DNA from: Hydractinia symbiolongicarpus
Lineage: Eukaryota > Cnidaria > Hydrozoa > Anthoathecata > Hydractiniidae
DNA length: 64,000 nucleotides
Direction of reading: 5' to 3'
NCBI RefSeq assembly: GCF_029227915.1
Contig: NC_079884.1
Coordinates: forward strand, 8,432,001-8,496,000
Position 1 is the first letter of the stretch. Each line of letters opens with the position of its first letter. Under the pieces are notes generated by a model. That model searched no databases and had not been told where the DNA came from. It was given only the letters and a program-made list of their open reading frames with translations. Positions 13,101-24,706 of the stretch are shown in pieces. Made by a program: the position numbers and the translations under genes.

Positions 13101-16100
13101 GAAGTTAGCTAAAAAAGAACTACGTGTGTTTTTTTAAAAAAAAAATATTTTTTCTGTATATTCCATTGAACTTGTTTAATACTATACCACTGGCACTTAA
13201 TTACTTTAAGTTAAAATATTATATTTAGTAAAATCTCTGAACACTTTGAACATTCCTACATGAGTTTATTATACCACTGGATTATAAAAAGTGTTTTAAT
13301 TCTCCTTTTTGGTAGTTGGTTTGTACTGTTTAAATTGTAGTTGTCGTTATCATTTTGCTCTTCTGTATTTGTCGCAGGTAATACTGCGTTATTTTATTAT
13401 ATTGCCGATAAGAAAACTGGTTTCCTCTAAAATAACCATGATCATGTTATTCTGGCCTGTATGATTTGATGAGAAGTGTTTCTGATTATTTTGTCACTTT
13501 AAAGAGAAGTTCAATGCTACATTTTTATCTAATTTGACATGCGAGTTTTGTATAAAGAAAATGTTCCGTAAATAATAGAATATTTGTTGTTTTCTGTAAA
13601 AGCATGAATGATTCACTACTATTTGCCTGGTTAAGGTGGAACATCCATTTTAAAAAGAAACTTATTGTTTTTAGAATCCGTAAAGTTATTCATCTGATAG
13701 TTTCTTCTGCGTATTTTGACAACACTATTCTGGCGTTAATTTTGATCAGTAGTGGTCTGCTTGCCCTTGAAGATGCAACAGATCCCAACGCAAGCGTAAA
13801 TAATGTGAGTGTGTCGACTGCTACTGTAAAAATTGTTCTGTATCGTTTGTATGTATTAAACTGGTGATTATAGCAGAGGATTTAATATCATTATCAATCT
13901 CTGCACACAAAAAGCACAATGTATATTCAGAATGCTTCAACTTTTTTTTCCTAAAATTAATGATCGAGGAAATTCATTAAAGAAATGATTTTTGTTTTGT
14001 AGATATTAAAATACTGTGATTATGTGTTTACCTCAATCTTTGCATTGGAAGTTGTTTTAAAGGTATTGCTGTTTATATCATTTTTTTTATCAATTTCAAG
14101 TATGCTTTAATTTTATGTTAACTCAAATATATATAGCAAGAAATTTATGTTCGTAAAAATATGAAACTTTTCATTCAATGCTGTCAGCTGTATACCAATT
14201 ATACTAGTTGGAATTGTTCTACTGGTAGGGTATTTGTCTCAGAACCACAAGGACCCAAATCTATGCTCTTGCAAACTCATCCTATAAATAACACAGCTTG
14301 TGTGCTGTAACATGTTGATAAGATAAAGAGAGCTTGTTATTATTTTCCTGCTCCACTTCAATGACACAATCAACCATTTGAAGCACAACGTAAAAACGTT
14401 GATATTTAGCTGATATAGGCAACAAATATCCGCACATTGTTTTTATGCCATATTAGTTTGAATAAACTTCTTGCGTGACTGTTTGAAAATTATTTGTTTA
14501 GATTATCAATTATGGATTTGTTTTACATCCTGGTTCATACTGTCGTGATACTTGGAATTGTGCAGATATGTTTGTTGTTTTGTGTGCTATCACGTCTTTA
14601 ATATTGAGGTATATAATTATTGTTAATTATCTAAAATCGTTTACCTACCGTTTTTTCCACTTGTTCCTATAGTGCTCCGCCTAAAAGTTTACACCAAATA
14701 TTTAAAGACATAGTTCGCAACACTGTAGTAAAAATATATTAAATCATATTTTTCAGCTTATTGCATATGCTCTCCCTTTAAAAGTTAGTGACACAATTTG
14801 CCATTGGTAAAATAAATTCGCAAAAATCAATCCTTTGGGTATTTTGCATATAGTACTTCCTCAATGAATTGTGTTGTGTGTTTTAACATATTGCTAATTA
14901 TTTATGTTACTGCAAACAATGCGTAGCATTGACATGACATTACAATGACATTTTTTTTGCTTACCATAAATGTAGTTGGTTTATTTATTTTATGAAAAAA
15001 ATCTTCTTTATTTCACAGATTAAAAAATACTATTTTATATTTTCTACAAACTCTGTTTTTAGTATGAATCCAAATGCTTCGGCAACAGTAAAACAGATTG
15101 TTAAAATCTTGCGTATTCTTCGGGTGTTGAGACCTTTAAAGTCAATCAACAAACTTCCCAAGCTAAAGGTGGGCAACTTAAAATATACTTACAATAGCTA
15201 GCTATTACATAGCAATAGTACACTAGCAGTATTGTATCAAAATTCAGATAGCATCATTACAGAGTAATATTTTCTCTTTTTTTAGGCTGTGTTTCAATGC
15301 ATGATCTTTTCGTTAAAAAACGTCTTCAATATTCTCATCATCACATTGCAATTCTTGTTCATCTTCTCAGTGATGGGAGTGCAACTTTTTTCAGTAAGAA
15401 GAATAATCTATCCAGCTTCGTGTAAATTGTGTTGCTTGTAGTCTGAAAATATTGTCTTTTTTTATCTAGGGCAAACTATTTTATTGCAATGATGAATCAA
15501 AAGAGTTTGAGGATGAATGCCAGTTAGTCATTTTACTTTTATTTTACAGTTATTTTTATTTTTCTACCAAACTATTTAGTATATAATCTCTTCTTATTCT
15601 GTATTATTTATTATAGAGGTTATTATATAACATTTGATGAATATAACTATAACAGACCAAAGGTAAATTATTTGGTGAATGTGAAACTGCGGACACTTCT
15701 TTGTCTTAGTGTGACTGTGTAATTTGAGATGTTCTATCAGTACAGTAAATGACTTTGAGAGGTTTCTAATTGGTATAATGGTTATGTCAGTATTGAATAA
15801 TGTTTGATTACATAAAACTTTAAAATTTAAAGCTAAACTTGACACCTTTCATATTTCTATTCCAGGAAGTTGCTAGAGAATGGACTGTGATGGATTTTAA
15901 CTTTGATAATGTGTTCAATGCAATGATTTCTCTCTTCACATCATCGACTGGTGAAGGTTGGCCCGCGTAAGTATCTCAACGTATTCAACATTGTTTAATT
16001 GTTCCCTTGCTGCCTTTTAAGGGTGATTTGTTGTTGACTGATTACGATAAACAAAAAAAATATATCTAATTTACAACATGGTTTGAAAAATATGTCTGAA

Positions 16101-19100
16101 GTTGTTACATCAAAGCATCACTTGGTCCCAGTTTCCTTATTTTTTTCCACTTTCCATAGGAATCATTCTCTGGATTTGCCTCTCTCTCTTTCTCTTAATT
16201 TATTGTGAGTAAAATACATGAGAAGAGAGCGACACTAGTTGTTGTCACTTGTTTATAAAAAGTATATGTAAAAGCAGCTTCTATTTGTAAACAATCTGGA
16301 CTTCCCAATGATTCAAAATGTTTTTATTTTGTTGCCGTTTTGGAGTTTTTTGTCTTAAAATATCTGTACATTTACATTCTATGATCTGTATTTATAGGAA
16401 TTTGGAAATGATTTATTTAAATTGTGATTTTTATTATCTTTAGAGTCATGCAAAGTGGTATAGACAGCCAGAATGAAGATCAAGGCCCAATCCTCAACAG
16501 CAAGATTTGGATTTCGATCTACTTCATTGTTTTCGTCATCATCTTCTCTTTCTTCTTCATCAATGTGTTTGTTGGTATGATCATCTTAACATTTCAAGAA
16601 CAAGGAGCTGCAGAAGCAGGAGGAGAACTTGACAGAAATGCAGTAAGTATGTTTTGGTCGCCATGACAGTTCAAACCTATTTTATATTCTTATCTTAAAC
16701 TAATGTTACACCTAAGTAGATACTGGATGTTTCATATTTATTATGTCACAAATTGTTAGATAGGCTGTATTCTTTCGTCTTCTGATGTAAACAGTTTTTC
16801 TAATGCAGCTCAACATTGAACAGGTAAATGTTAAATTGATGTTTTGAAAAGAAGTGGAGATATGACGCTAAAATTGTTGCCAACATATGTCGGTTTTAAG
16901 TAAAAATTTAGGTTGAATCAATCTAAATTCTCCAATTTTTCCAAAATTTAAAAAAAATTTTTTCAAATTGTTCAGTACAGCCTTGTTTGTACCATTTACT
17001 GACTTGTTTCCCATCATTTGTTTAGAAAAACAGTTTGCAGTTCGCTATGACATCAAAGCCAATTGAACGCTTCATGCCTGAAGATGTAAAAAGCTGGCAG
17101 TACAAAGCATGGGCACTAATTGAATCAACGCCCTGGGAGTTGCTTATCATGTCTCTTATATCTTTAAACACTGTAGTTTTAATGTGCGAGGTAATATTTT
17201 GACGTGGAGTAGCTGATATGTATAGTATGTTCGTAATAACTTAGTAACGTTAAGAAAAGCCACCGTTACGCTGTTGATTGTGTTGTTTTTGCGAGTTTTT
17301 TTTTAAGTTAGCACTATTCAGACAAGACGTGACAGAGGACAATGATAGTTCAGTGAGTTTTAAAAGTGTAATCGAATTTACAGGAAAGATTTGGTTTGAA
17401 TAATCGAGACTAATTTTAATCAGCTCATTTTAATAACCGCTTTGTTTATTTTTATAAAAGTTTGATTACGTGCTTTTTATGATCAAGCGCTTTTTATGAT
17501 CACGCGCTTTTTATGATCACGTGTTTTTTATGATCACGTGCTTTTATGATCACGTAACTATAAAAGCATGTGTCATACATGCTTTTATAGTTACGTGTTT
17601 GTTTATTTACTTTTAGTTCCACGATCAACCGAAAGCTTATGAAGATATTTTGGGTCAAATTAATGACGTGTTCACATTTGTTTTCTTGGGTGAATTTTCC
17701 GTCAAGATGTTTGCTCTTGGTTGTGTATGTTGAGACATTATTTATATTTCTTGTTATACTTTCGTGTTACATTTTTCATGACACAAACCACACCAACCTG
17801 TTCACCACACACGTTTACTCGATACATTAGTTTTTAATTTTTGCACCTACCTGGTACAGGTGAGGTCTTTTCTAAAAATTGGATCATTAATTTGATATTT
17901 TACACAAAGATAGAGCCCCTTGGATGTGATGCAGTCAGTTTTTTTAGAAATAATCTAAACGGCTCAAAAATGGCGGATTTATGCGTAAAATAAGCTAAAA
18001 TGGTCCTTATCATACGGTTTTTACAACGTTTTTCAGGATTGAATTATTAAATTTTTTTAAATATTTTAAAACCAGCTAGGTCCATTGAAGTTTTGCTTGT
18101 TTCTTTGTAGAACTACTTTAAAGACGGCTGGAATAATTTCGATATGTTGATTGTGGCCGGTAGTTTAATGGATTTTGCTATAAAGAAGTTACTGGTGAGT
18201 CATTTTTTGTGATAAAAGGATTTTTAACATTAAATATTACAAGTTCCTGATGTGGAGTGTATTTAATGGCACCAACACTGAATATAGTTAAGATTAACGT
18301 TGTGTGAATCGGCCGTTGTAATTACAAAGTTTGGATGGATCAAATGAGAGCTTTCAATGCCCTAGAACATCATCAGAAAACTGATGTATCCTTTTTATTA
18401 ATAAACTGGAGATTTGAATTTGACGTTTGATGTTTTATTGTAAAATAATAAAACAAAACCTTGTCTTTCCAATATCCCTTAGTTGCTAAAAGAATATTGT
18501 TGTCCAGTAACTTTTTTGCACTGCTTTTATTGTAGCCACCAGGAACGATCGACTTTGATCCTAGCATATTTCGATTATTTCGTGCTGCACGTCTCGTGAA
18601 ATTACTGCGTCGTAGCAGATCTTTAAGAATTCTCTTATGGACATTTTTACAGTCCTTCAAAGTAAGTAGATTAACAACATTTAAGAATTTTATATTTAAA
18701 ATTATATTTGTGTATGTTTCCAATCTGACTCAATAGATGTTTACAGCAGGTATATTTTCTTAGTGCAGAGTGTTACTGACGCAGATAACTCCGAAATCCG
18801 GCACATCTCTGTCAGACGTGAATGCAAATGGTAAACAAAAAAGCGAAGCAAACATAGGCATGTGTTATAAGAGACAAATCATATCAAAGCGCATTTACAA
18901 ATTGTGTCTTAAATAATGTACAAACATTGCGTTTTTAGTATACATTTCATAGACATCACGGAGCATATTCATGTTAAAGCATCTTCAATATTTGATTTGA
19001 TAATTTAAAGCTACAATAACTTGTTTGTTATAGGCGTTACCCTATGTTGGTATGTTAATCTTCTTGTTATTCTTTGTCTATGGAATTGTTGGTGTGCAGG

Positions 19101-22100
19101 TTAGCCTATGCTTTTTTGTAACTTACATATGATCGCCTTTAACCGTTTACTATTACGCAGAGCCATCTAATGACCGCTAATGGACTTGTGTGGCAGGCAA
19201 GCAAGTTAGAGCAATGGTATACATATCTGTAGCGGTAATGTAACATAGTTACAGTCGAAGGGGAGGAAGAGCCAGCCGTTAGGATGGAATCCCCAAGGAC
19301 GTTAAATCTTCCCGTTACTTACTATTATTTCTATGACCTCTAGTAATAATTTTGTACGCAGAATCTTACTTTTCACTTTTAAATTTCTTAAAAGGGAAAA
19401 ATAATTTTTATTATGCTGATATCACTTAAGAAAAAAGAGGACATTAATTTGAGATTTTGCACGAAGCATAGGAAAAAAAAAATACAAAATCAATTGAAAA
19501 TGTCATCCTTTTCTTTTGGTTTAGATATTTTCTCTAATTTCAATTGATAATGGGGACAACGAGCCGTGGAATCAAATTAATAGGAACAATCATTTTCGGT
19601 CATATTTTTCTTCCACGCAAGTTCTTTTCCGGTAAGTATTTTCCAATTACTGTTATTGTTGTTGCTGTTGTCGTCGTCGTCGTCGGCCGTCGTCGTTATG
19701 ATCGTTATCTTGGTGCTCGCCGTCATCGTCGTTGTTTTTGATATAGCAACAATGATATTTCCAATTTTAGAGTTGCCACTGGCGAGAATTGGCCAAATAT
19801 TATGTTAGCGTGTACATCGCCTGCTCTATGTGACACATCATTACCAGCTGTAGAAGACACGATGAAAACTTGTGGAACGAATGTCGCCTACTTGTATTTT
19901 ATCTCCTTTGTTTTTTTCTGTTCCTTTCTTGTAAGTTTCATAACTTTTAATGCTCTCTTTTCTTTGTTTTTTTCTATTTGAATGTGTATTTTTTTCTTTA
20001 ACATTTTAAGTTATTTAGCACAAAATATTTTTTTTACTTTTTAGATGTTAAATTTATTTATTGCTGTCATTATGGATAACTTTGCTTTCTTGACGGAAGA
20101 TTCAAGCATTTTAGGACCACATCATCTTGATGAATTTGTTACTGTGTGGTCTGATTTTGATCCAAGAGCTTCGTAAGTGAACATGTCCGTGCCCACACGC
20201 GTCTATTTAATATTTAAAAAAACTTATTATCTTGCGTCCAAACTTATGAGCTTTTTTGTTGGTGTAGAATAGTATTTAAAACCCTAGTGAAAACCATGTT
20301 AGGTGGAACGTATCAATAAATATCATATACAAACCCTTCATCATGCTACACAACACGAAGAGACGTAATTTAGGTTGTCTGAATTTTCAGGGGTCGAATA
20401 AAACACACAGAAGTTTGTGAGTTGTTGCGGCAGATGTTACCGCCAGTTGGGCTTGGTTTAAAATGTCCCAGAATTGTGGCGTATAAGGTAAGATTTATGT
20501 TTCGTGCGCTATCGATATTTTTTTGAGTGTTATCGATTTAGCCAAACGTAGAGAGTCACTTAATTAAAAAGAAGATGCTTTTTAACTTCACAACTTCATA
20601 AACACTTCTTCTACACTGATTATGATTTTAGCGGTTGGTACAGATGAATATGACGTTATTTAAAGATGGTAGCGTTGATTACACAGCCACTTTTTTTGCT
20701 TTGGTTAGAACTGGTTTAAAAATTTACACTGACAACGGTATTTTCTTATTTCTTTTTATCAACTTTAAATCCAGGCACCTTGGTTTTTCTGTTGAGCATG
20801 ACAGCTTATTGCGTTTTTTTGTTTTATTTTTTTAGCAAATATAAAAAGCAACGATCAAGCATTACGAAAGATGTTGAAAGAAACTTGGCCGAATATTTCA
20901 AAACGTACTTTGGACTTGGTTATTCCAAGAACACCAAGAAGTAGGTTGAGTTTTGTGCGCATGCGTCGTATCACTTTGTAATATAGGTGATGAAAATATT
21001 AAAATATGAAAACCATCCTTTGCGCACATGTTGTTTTCGAGAGTGAACGAAGTAAAACATTTGAAAGATCAATTTGAAATATTTTTTTGCTGTCAATAAC
21101 ATACTGCTTCGATTATATAATTCCTGCAAGGCAACCGTCAAACAAATGCCTATTTTGAAATTTTAATTTGAAGACAAATGGCCTCTCCCAAACACGTTAG
21201 ATTAGTGTAGAAACATAATACCGTAGTACTTATGAAAGGGTCACAACAGGGATCTTTCCATTATACTCACTCTAACGTTATGAATTATTTAACTTTTTAA
21301 AGCAGTTTGCGATAAAAAAGCGCGAAACCGCAAAACTTTCTTCTCGCATGAATTCTAACATAGGTCTTTTAAAATCTTGTTTAAACTGGTTTCTTCTTGT
21401 TTTAACTTCTTTTTTCTTGTTGCTTTCTGTTTTTAGATGCGGAACACATGACGGTTGGGAAAATATACTCAGCCAAATTAATATGGGAGAATTACAAAAA
21501 TATGAAAAAAATGGGACAAAGAAGAAAATCTATTTATCCGGTAAGCAGTATTTTTCTGCTTGTTTGCTGACATATATTCTGAGAGGAACAAATGGTTTAT
21601 TGATGTGTCCATCGGAGAAAAGAGTCGGCAAATGATGCTTAGTGCGTAAGAAAAACAAAGGGTTATAAAAAATTAGGACTACAAGTCATGGTATAGTCTC
21701 TTTTATTTTAGGATATTGGAACACTGAATTCGTCCAGAGAAAATACTACAGAGGTATAGCTGATCTATTGCGGTTAGTTGGTCCATATGTCGTGCACTCA
21801 CTTGATGTCGTGAGCACATATGACATTCATGCACGTGTTAAAGCCTAGTTCTCACAACAAAAAATTTTTTCGCTTGACTTTTTCGTTTGATGCTGACCAG
21901 TAATTTTTATTTCCTCAGAGTATTAGCATATGGACTCAATTTTGAAATTGCAAGAGACCAAAAAATTGGTTCAAGATATGGTAATTTGAGATAAAGAGAC
22001 AAAATACTGATAGAAACTGCGAAAAGGGAAAACTTTGAGACAGAGTTTACCGTACTTCGAGATAGAGACCACGGTTCTTAGAAAATCTGAATACAAATCT

Positions 22101-23079
22101 TATTTTGTATTTAGCATGAACTTCCCCGTAAATCTAATGCAGAGCACTTAAAAAATGACGAGGTTAAAATTTTCTTGTACTGACATTCACGTGAGAACTA
22201 GGTTTAAAACCACATGCACTACATCACGCACGATATAAGAATGATAAATCAGTTGAAGTGGTCTATAATATTGTTCCTCGATACAAACGTTTCAAATCAC
22301 ACCATTGATTAGCATTTTAAGTTCAGAAATTATTTATTCAAGTTTCTATAGAGCAGGTTTTAAAGCGTTACTTTTTCACAAACAATTCTGTATGTCTTTA
22401 AATGTTTACATTAACACAGCACACCAAAGTGATTACTTTTCACAAGTCTTGCATCAAACGCGTGTGTCATTCCTTCTGTTTTTTTTTTTTATCTCCAGGT
22501 GCTATATGTTTTTTAAGACCAAAGTCATTTGTCCAAAATTTAGAATGAGTTCAGAATACTAGTTTACAAACCTAAGTAAGAAACAACTAAGAAATACTTA
22601 TATTTTGTTATTTATTTTATTTCTAAAAACATTTTTAGGTTGTTAAATGCAAACACTCAAACTTATGTATTATATAAAAAAAACATGTAACGCGAGTATT
22701 TAATTTGCGTTTTTACTTTATATAAAGTTTTTTTCAGTAACTTTATATTTTTAACTCAAATTCTTTTCATGTTTAGAAGCGGTCTTCGTTATTTCCTTCG
22801 TCTGCTAACGCGCCACCGAAACGCCAGTCAATACCTGCCTCCATCCCTGCTTCTATCCCGCCTTCTATACCAGCATCCATTCCTGCTTCAGATTCAGGTC
22901 CGCCTCCTACACCATCCACGAAGTTATTATCTCCAAGAAAAGAAAACACTACAACTTCCGAACCAAATAGCACTGCTCGTGGAAATATACAAGTCGCACT
23001 TGCTATAAGATCCGGTAAAGATCCCTATCAGTTATATGGTCTTGAAGCTTCAACTGAAGACAAAGATGAATGGTGTTAG
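4120..23079 (+). CDS. Voltage-gated calcium channel alpha1 subunit, CaV2 type (42 exons, 1632 aa)
   Basis: Pore-forming subunit of a high-voltage-activated calcium channel in the plasma membrane, probably presynaptic. Exons: 4120-4284, 4686-4790, 5018-5157, 7462-7568, 8026-8181, 8562-8743, 9189-9298, 9473-9612, 10076-10145, 10582-10754, 10858-10970, 11063-11172, 11282-11413, 11604-11679, 11766-11889, 11988-12132, 12233-12260, 12525-12600, 12690-12825, 13675-13804, 14003-14062, 14502-14608, 15063-15168, 15286-15393, 15470-15522, 15617-15662, 15866-15966, 16444-16642, 17026-17190, 17617-17724, 18111-18194, 18536-18661, 19034-19099, 19525-19631, 19771-19930, 20045-20172, 20391-20487, 20632-20737, 20836-20940, 21437-21540, 21712-21753, 22777-23079; all phases agree. 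Four six-TM domains carry S4 Arg/Lys ladders and pore glutamates E277 (TCEGW), E598 (TGEDW), E996 (TGEGW) and E1290 (TGENW). CaV2 rather than CaV1: [13 protein letters not shown] after IVS6, TGEGWP in domain III, an IQ-like segment [11 protein letters not shown] (about 1489-1499) and a DEWC C-terminus. The II-III loop is short (about 100 aa), with no vertebrate-type synprint region. The N-terminus is also short and could extend upstream. Confidence 0.93.
4300..4512. repeat. Short pogo-like MITE in CaV2 intron 1
   Basis: About 15 bp after the donor of the first coding exon, the sequence reads GAAGTCGACTCTCTAATTAG then CGGACAC. It closes near 4510 with an imperfect inverted copy (GGTGTCCGC, then AAAGTCGACTGTG). 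GTCGACT plus CGGACAC at both ends is typical of small Tc1/pogo-type non-autonomous elements. No ORF lies inside. Confidence 0.5.
5158..7461. other. CaV2 intron 3, 2.3 kb, with repeat fragments
   Basis: The longest intron of the channel gene. It contains a SINE-body fragment (6296-6465) and an imperfect hairpin whose arms lie near 6152-6171 and 6208-6229 (GCGTGCAGAAATGG and its near-complement). I see no exon-like ORF with splice signals that would extend the channel. Confidence 0.5.
6296..6465 (-). repeat. Partial SINE body (same family as 51045-51226)
   Basis: Shares ordered blocks with the SINE at 51 kb: GGAGGAGCCAT, then GGGAGTCC, GAGTATTTAATGCTC, CAATTAGGGTC, CTCTGCCA and GTGTGCCATCTCCC. 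It lies in the same orientation as that copy, whose tRNA-like head is on the minus strand. No tRNA-like head is present here, so this is a truncated and diverged copy inside a CaV2 intron. Confidence 0.6.
16809..16823 (+). other. Candidate 15-nt in-frame microexon of the CaV2 gene
   Basis: Between exons 28 and 29 there is a pyrimidine-rich acceptor (TTTTTCTAATGCAG), then 15 nt encoding Leu-Asn-Ile-Glu-Gln, then a good donor (GTAAAT). Flanking exons end and begin in phase 0, so inclusion adds five residues to the domain III-IV linker without a frameshift. Without it the linker already aligns well with other CaV channels, so it would be an optional cassette. It may also be a chance match. Confidence 0.4.
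17469..17552 (+). repeat. 17-bp tandem repeat (about 5 copies)
   Basis: Unit roughly CGYGCTTTTTATGATCA, repeated about five times in CaV2 intron 29. Copies differ at the YG positions, creating CACGTG and CACGCG variants. It runs directly into the hairpin at 17551-17597. Confidence 0.75.
17551..17597. repeat. Perfect 21-bp inverted repeat (hairpin) 20 nt before CaV2 exon 30
   Basis: The left arm 17551-17571 begins CACGTAACTATAAAAG. The right arm 17577-17597 is its exact reverse complement, and the loop is 5 nt. The polypyrimidine/AG acceptor of exon 30 follows at 17611-17616, so an RNA hairpin here would sit over or near the branch-point region. Confidence 0.8.
19205..19325 (-). repeat. Weak SINE-like fragment
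   Basis: GAGGAAGAGCCAG, then GGATGGAATCCCCAAGGACG and TTAAAT resemble the end block of the SINE copies at 6.3 and 51 kb (GGAGGAGCCAT...GGGAGTCC...TTTAATG). The match is diverged and short. Confidence 0.25.
19654..19738 (+). repeat. GTT/GTC trinucleotide-rich tract
   Basis: Runs of GTTGTTGCT and GTCGTCGTC with a small GGCCGTCGTCGT interruption, in the CaV2 intron following exon 34 (19525-19631). It is a simple-sequence tract, and the open frame across it is incidental. Confidence 0.6.
21842..22203. repeat. TTAA-flanked MITE in the last CaV2 intron
   Basis: The left terminus CCTAGTTCTCAC (21844-21855) is matched by GTGAGAACTAGG (22191-22202) at the right. TTAA occurs at 21838-21841 and again just outside the right end. 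A TTAA target site is typical of piggyBac-like elements. There is no coding capacity, so this would be a non-autonomous copy of about 0.36 kb. Confidence 0.55.
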
Positions 23080-23087
23080 TAATTCAG

Positions 23088-23093
23088 AATAAA
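23088..23093 (+). terminator. AATAAA polyadenylation signal after CaV2
   Basis: AATAAA occurs 8 nt after the CaV2 stop codon. If used, the 3' UTR would be extremely short; other signals further downstream are possible. Confidence 0.45.
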
Positions 23094-24706
23094 ACAGACA
23101 TTTGTTTTTACTGTTTTTTATAGGCTTTTTGTATTTTTGTTTTGTTTGTTTTTAAAGAAAGATTTTAATATTTATTATAATTATTTATTTTTACTATACT
23201 CCATGTACCACTGATGCGAATCTAGTCCAACATTAAACGGCTGCTCAACTATGAAAGCCTTTAGACGTGATGCTTGTCTGAAGGCGGTCAATGCAACCTC
23301 GAGGTTGCAGTTGGAGCCCTACTATTGACACAGAAATCTTGGACTTTTTAGAGAACGTCATAAGATGGAATAGTTTCAAATATTGACATATCTTTTGGAA
23401 TTTTAGGCATAGTTGGACCTTGTTTTTCGTAAGAGCGTTTGAATTTTTGAAGCTAAAAATGTGTTACTATTACGTTCCTTTGTGAACATTAAAAAAACCA
23501 GGCCTGGTGTAGCAAAACTTTGATTCACAAACATTTATGTATATATTGCTAAGAAGAACACGATTTTTTCCCCAATCCATAATTTTTAAAAGTTCTATCA
23601 AACTAAGTTGTATTAAAAAAAATTTAATCATAACAAAAACGTATGTCATGGAAGTGGGCAAAGAAAAGCATTTCAAAAAACAAAAAAAAAACTGCGTAAA
23701 TATGATTATCAAAATATTTCGATGATAAAATTTCGTGAGTTCTTTATTTTCTTCTTTTTTCGGGACTATCTCGGTTTAGGATTTAACTTGTATTTCACGC
23801 TCCGTGCGAAATACAAGTTCCTGGGGTGTGGAGATGAGAGCTCAACTCCCTCCTCCACCCCACAAAAATGGCTTAAACTTGCGATGTTATTTCTATTAGT
23901 CATCGCCCACATGAACACACAAGTTTTGCGCTGTTTTTCCTTTTTTAAAAATTTTCACTTCATTTTTGATTTTCTTATTTAACTGCAATGATAAGTAGTT
24001 TAACTTTCATGGCATATTCTTATTTTGGGAGACCACAGTTTTCAAAGAAATCCGTCCAAAAAGAAACATATCAGTACAACTTTTCTGGAAACAGTTTTCT
24101 AATATGGTTAGCTTTTTATTTTATAGCTAGCTGAGCGTCAACCTAGCCTTTGCAGCTAGTGACTCTACCTTAATCGGGGAAAAATCACCTGATGAGTGAT
24201 TCTTTAATGTTCTACAGTATCAAAAAACAACAGACAAGACTTTATTTTATAAGCATAAACAAACCAATAGTCTTTAGTAGATACTTAGTTCTGCCGTGAA
24301 ATATAGCTAGCTAGGTTAGCTAACTACTATATATAGCTAATGAATATATGCAGTCAGGTGTAATATATAATAAATGCACATTTTTTTCTTTATAGCTAGC
24401 TAGCTACATATTAGCGCTTTCTACTAAACTAACTCGAATCACATGTCTAGAACACTCAAAAGGGGAGTTTCAGTGACTGAAAATATGAGACTAGCTATAT
24501 AAATATATATATGTAAACGAAAATATGGGCCATATCATCAATCCAAGTCAAATACTCATTAATAGCATCAGAACCGCACTGTGAATTTTTTTAATCAGTG
24601 AATTGTGCATGATTTATGATTTCGTGTAAACAGAAATTATATTTCCGTGGCTTGCCCTTTTTAAAAGCAATTTTAAGCAAGAAAATTACATATTTGATTC
24701 ATGTAA
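23094..24706. other. Intergenic, no gene seen
   Basis: AT-rich spacer between the CaV2 stop and the LINE. It includes a short inverted pair around CTTGTATTTCACGC / GCGAAATACAAG (about 23787-23818) and low-complexity AGCTAGCT-rich stretches near 24.1-24.4 kb. Several short ORFs lack recognisable motifs. Confidence 0.5.

Noticed and set aside
13604-13674. An in-frame ATG ([16 protein letters not shown]...) upstream of the domain III exon, with its own AAAG acceptor
   Set aside because: Splicing to the internal acceptor before AATCCG gives [12 protein letters not shown], the usual CaV junction before IIIS1. The longer form inserts residues with no counterpart.
17460-17600. CRISPR-like direct repeats
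   Set aside because: A eukaryotic intron with a 17-bp tandem repeat and no unique spacers; it is a minisatellite.
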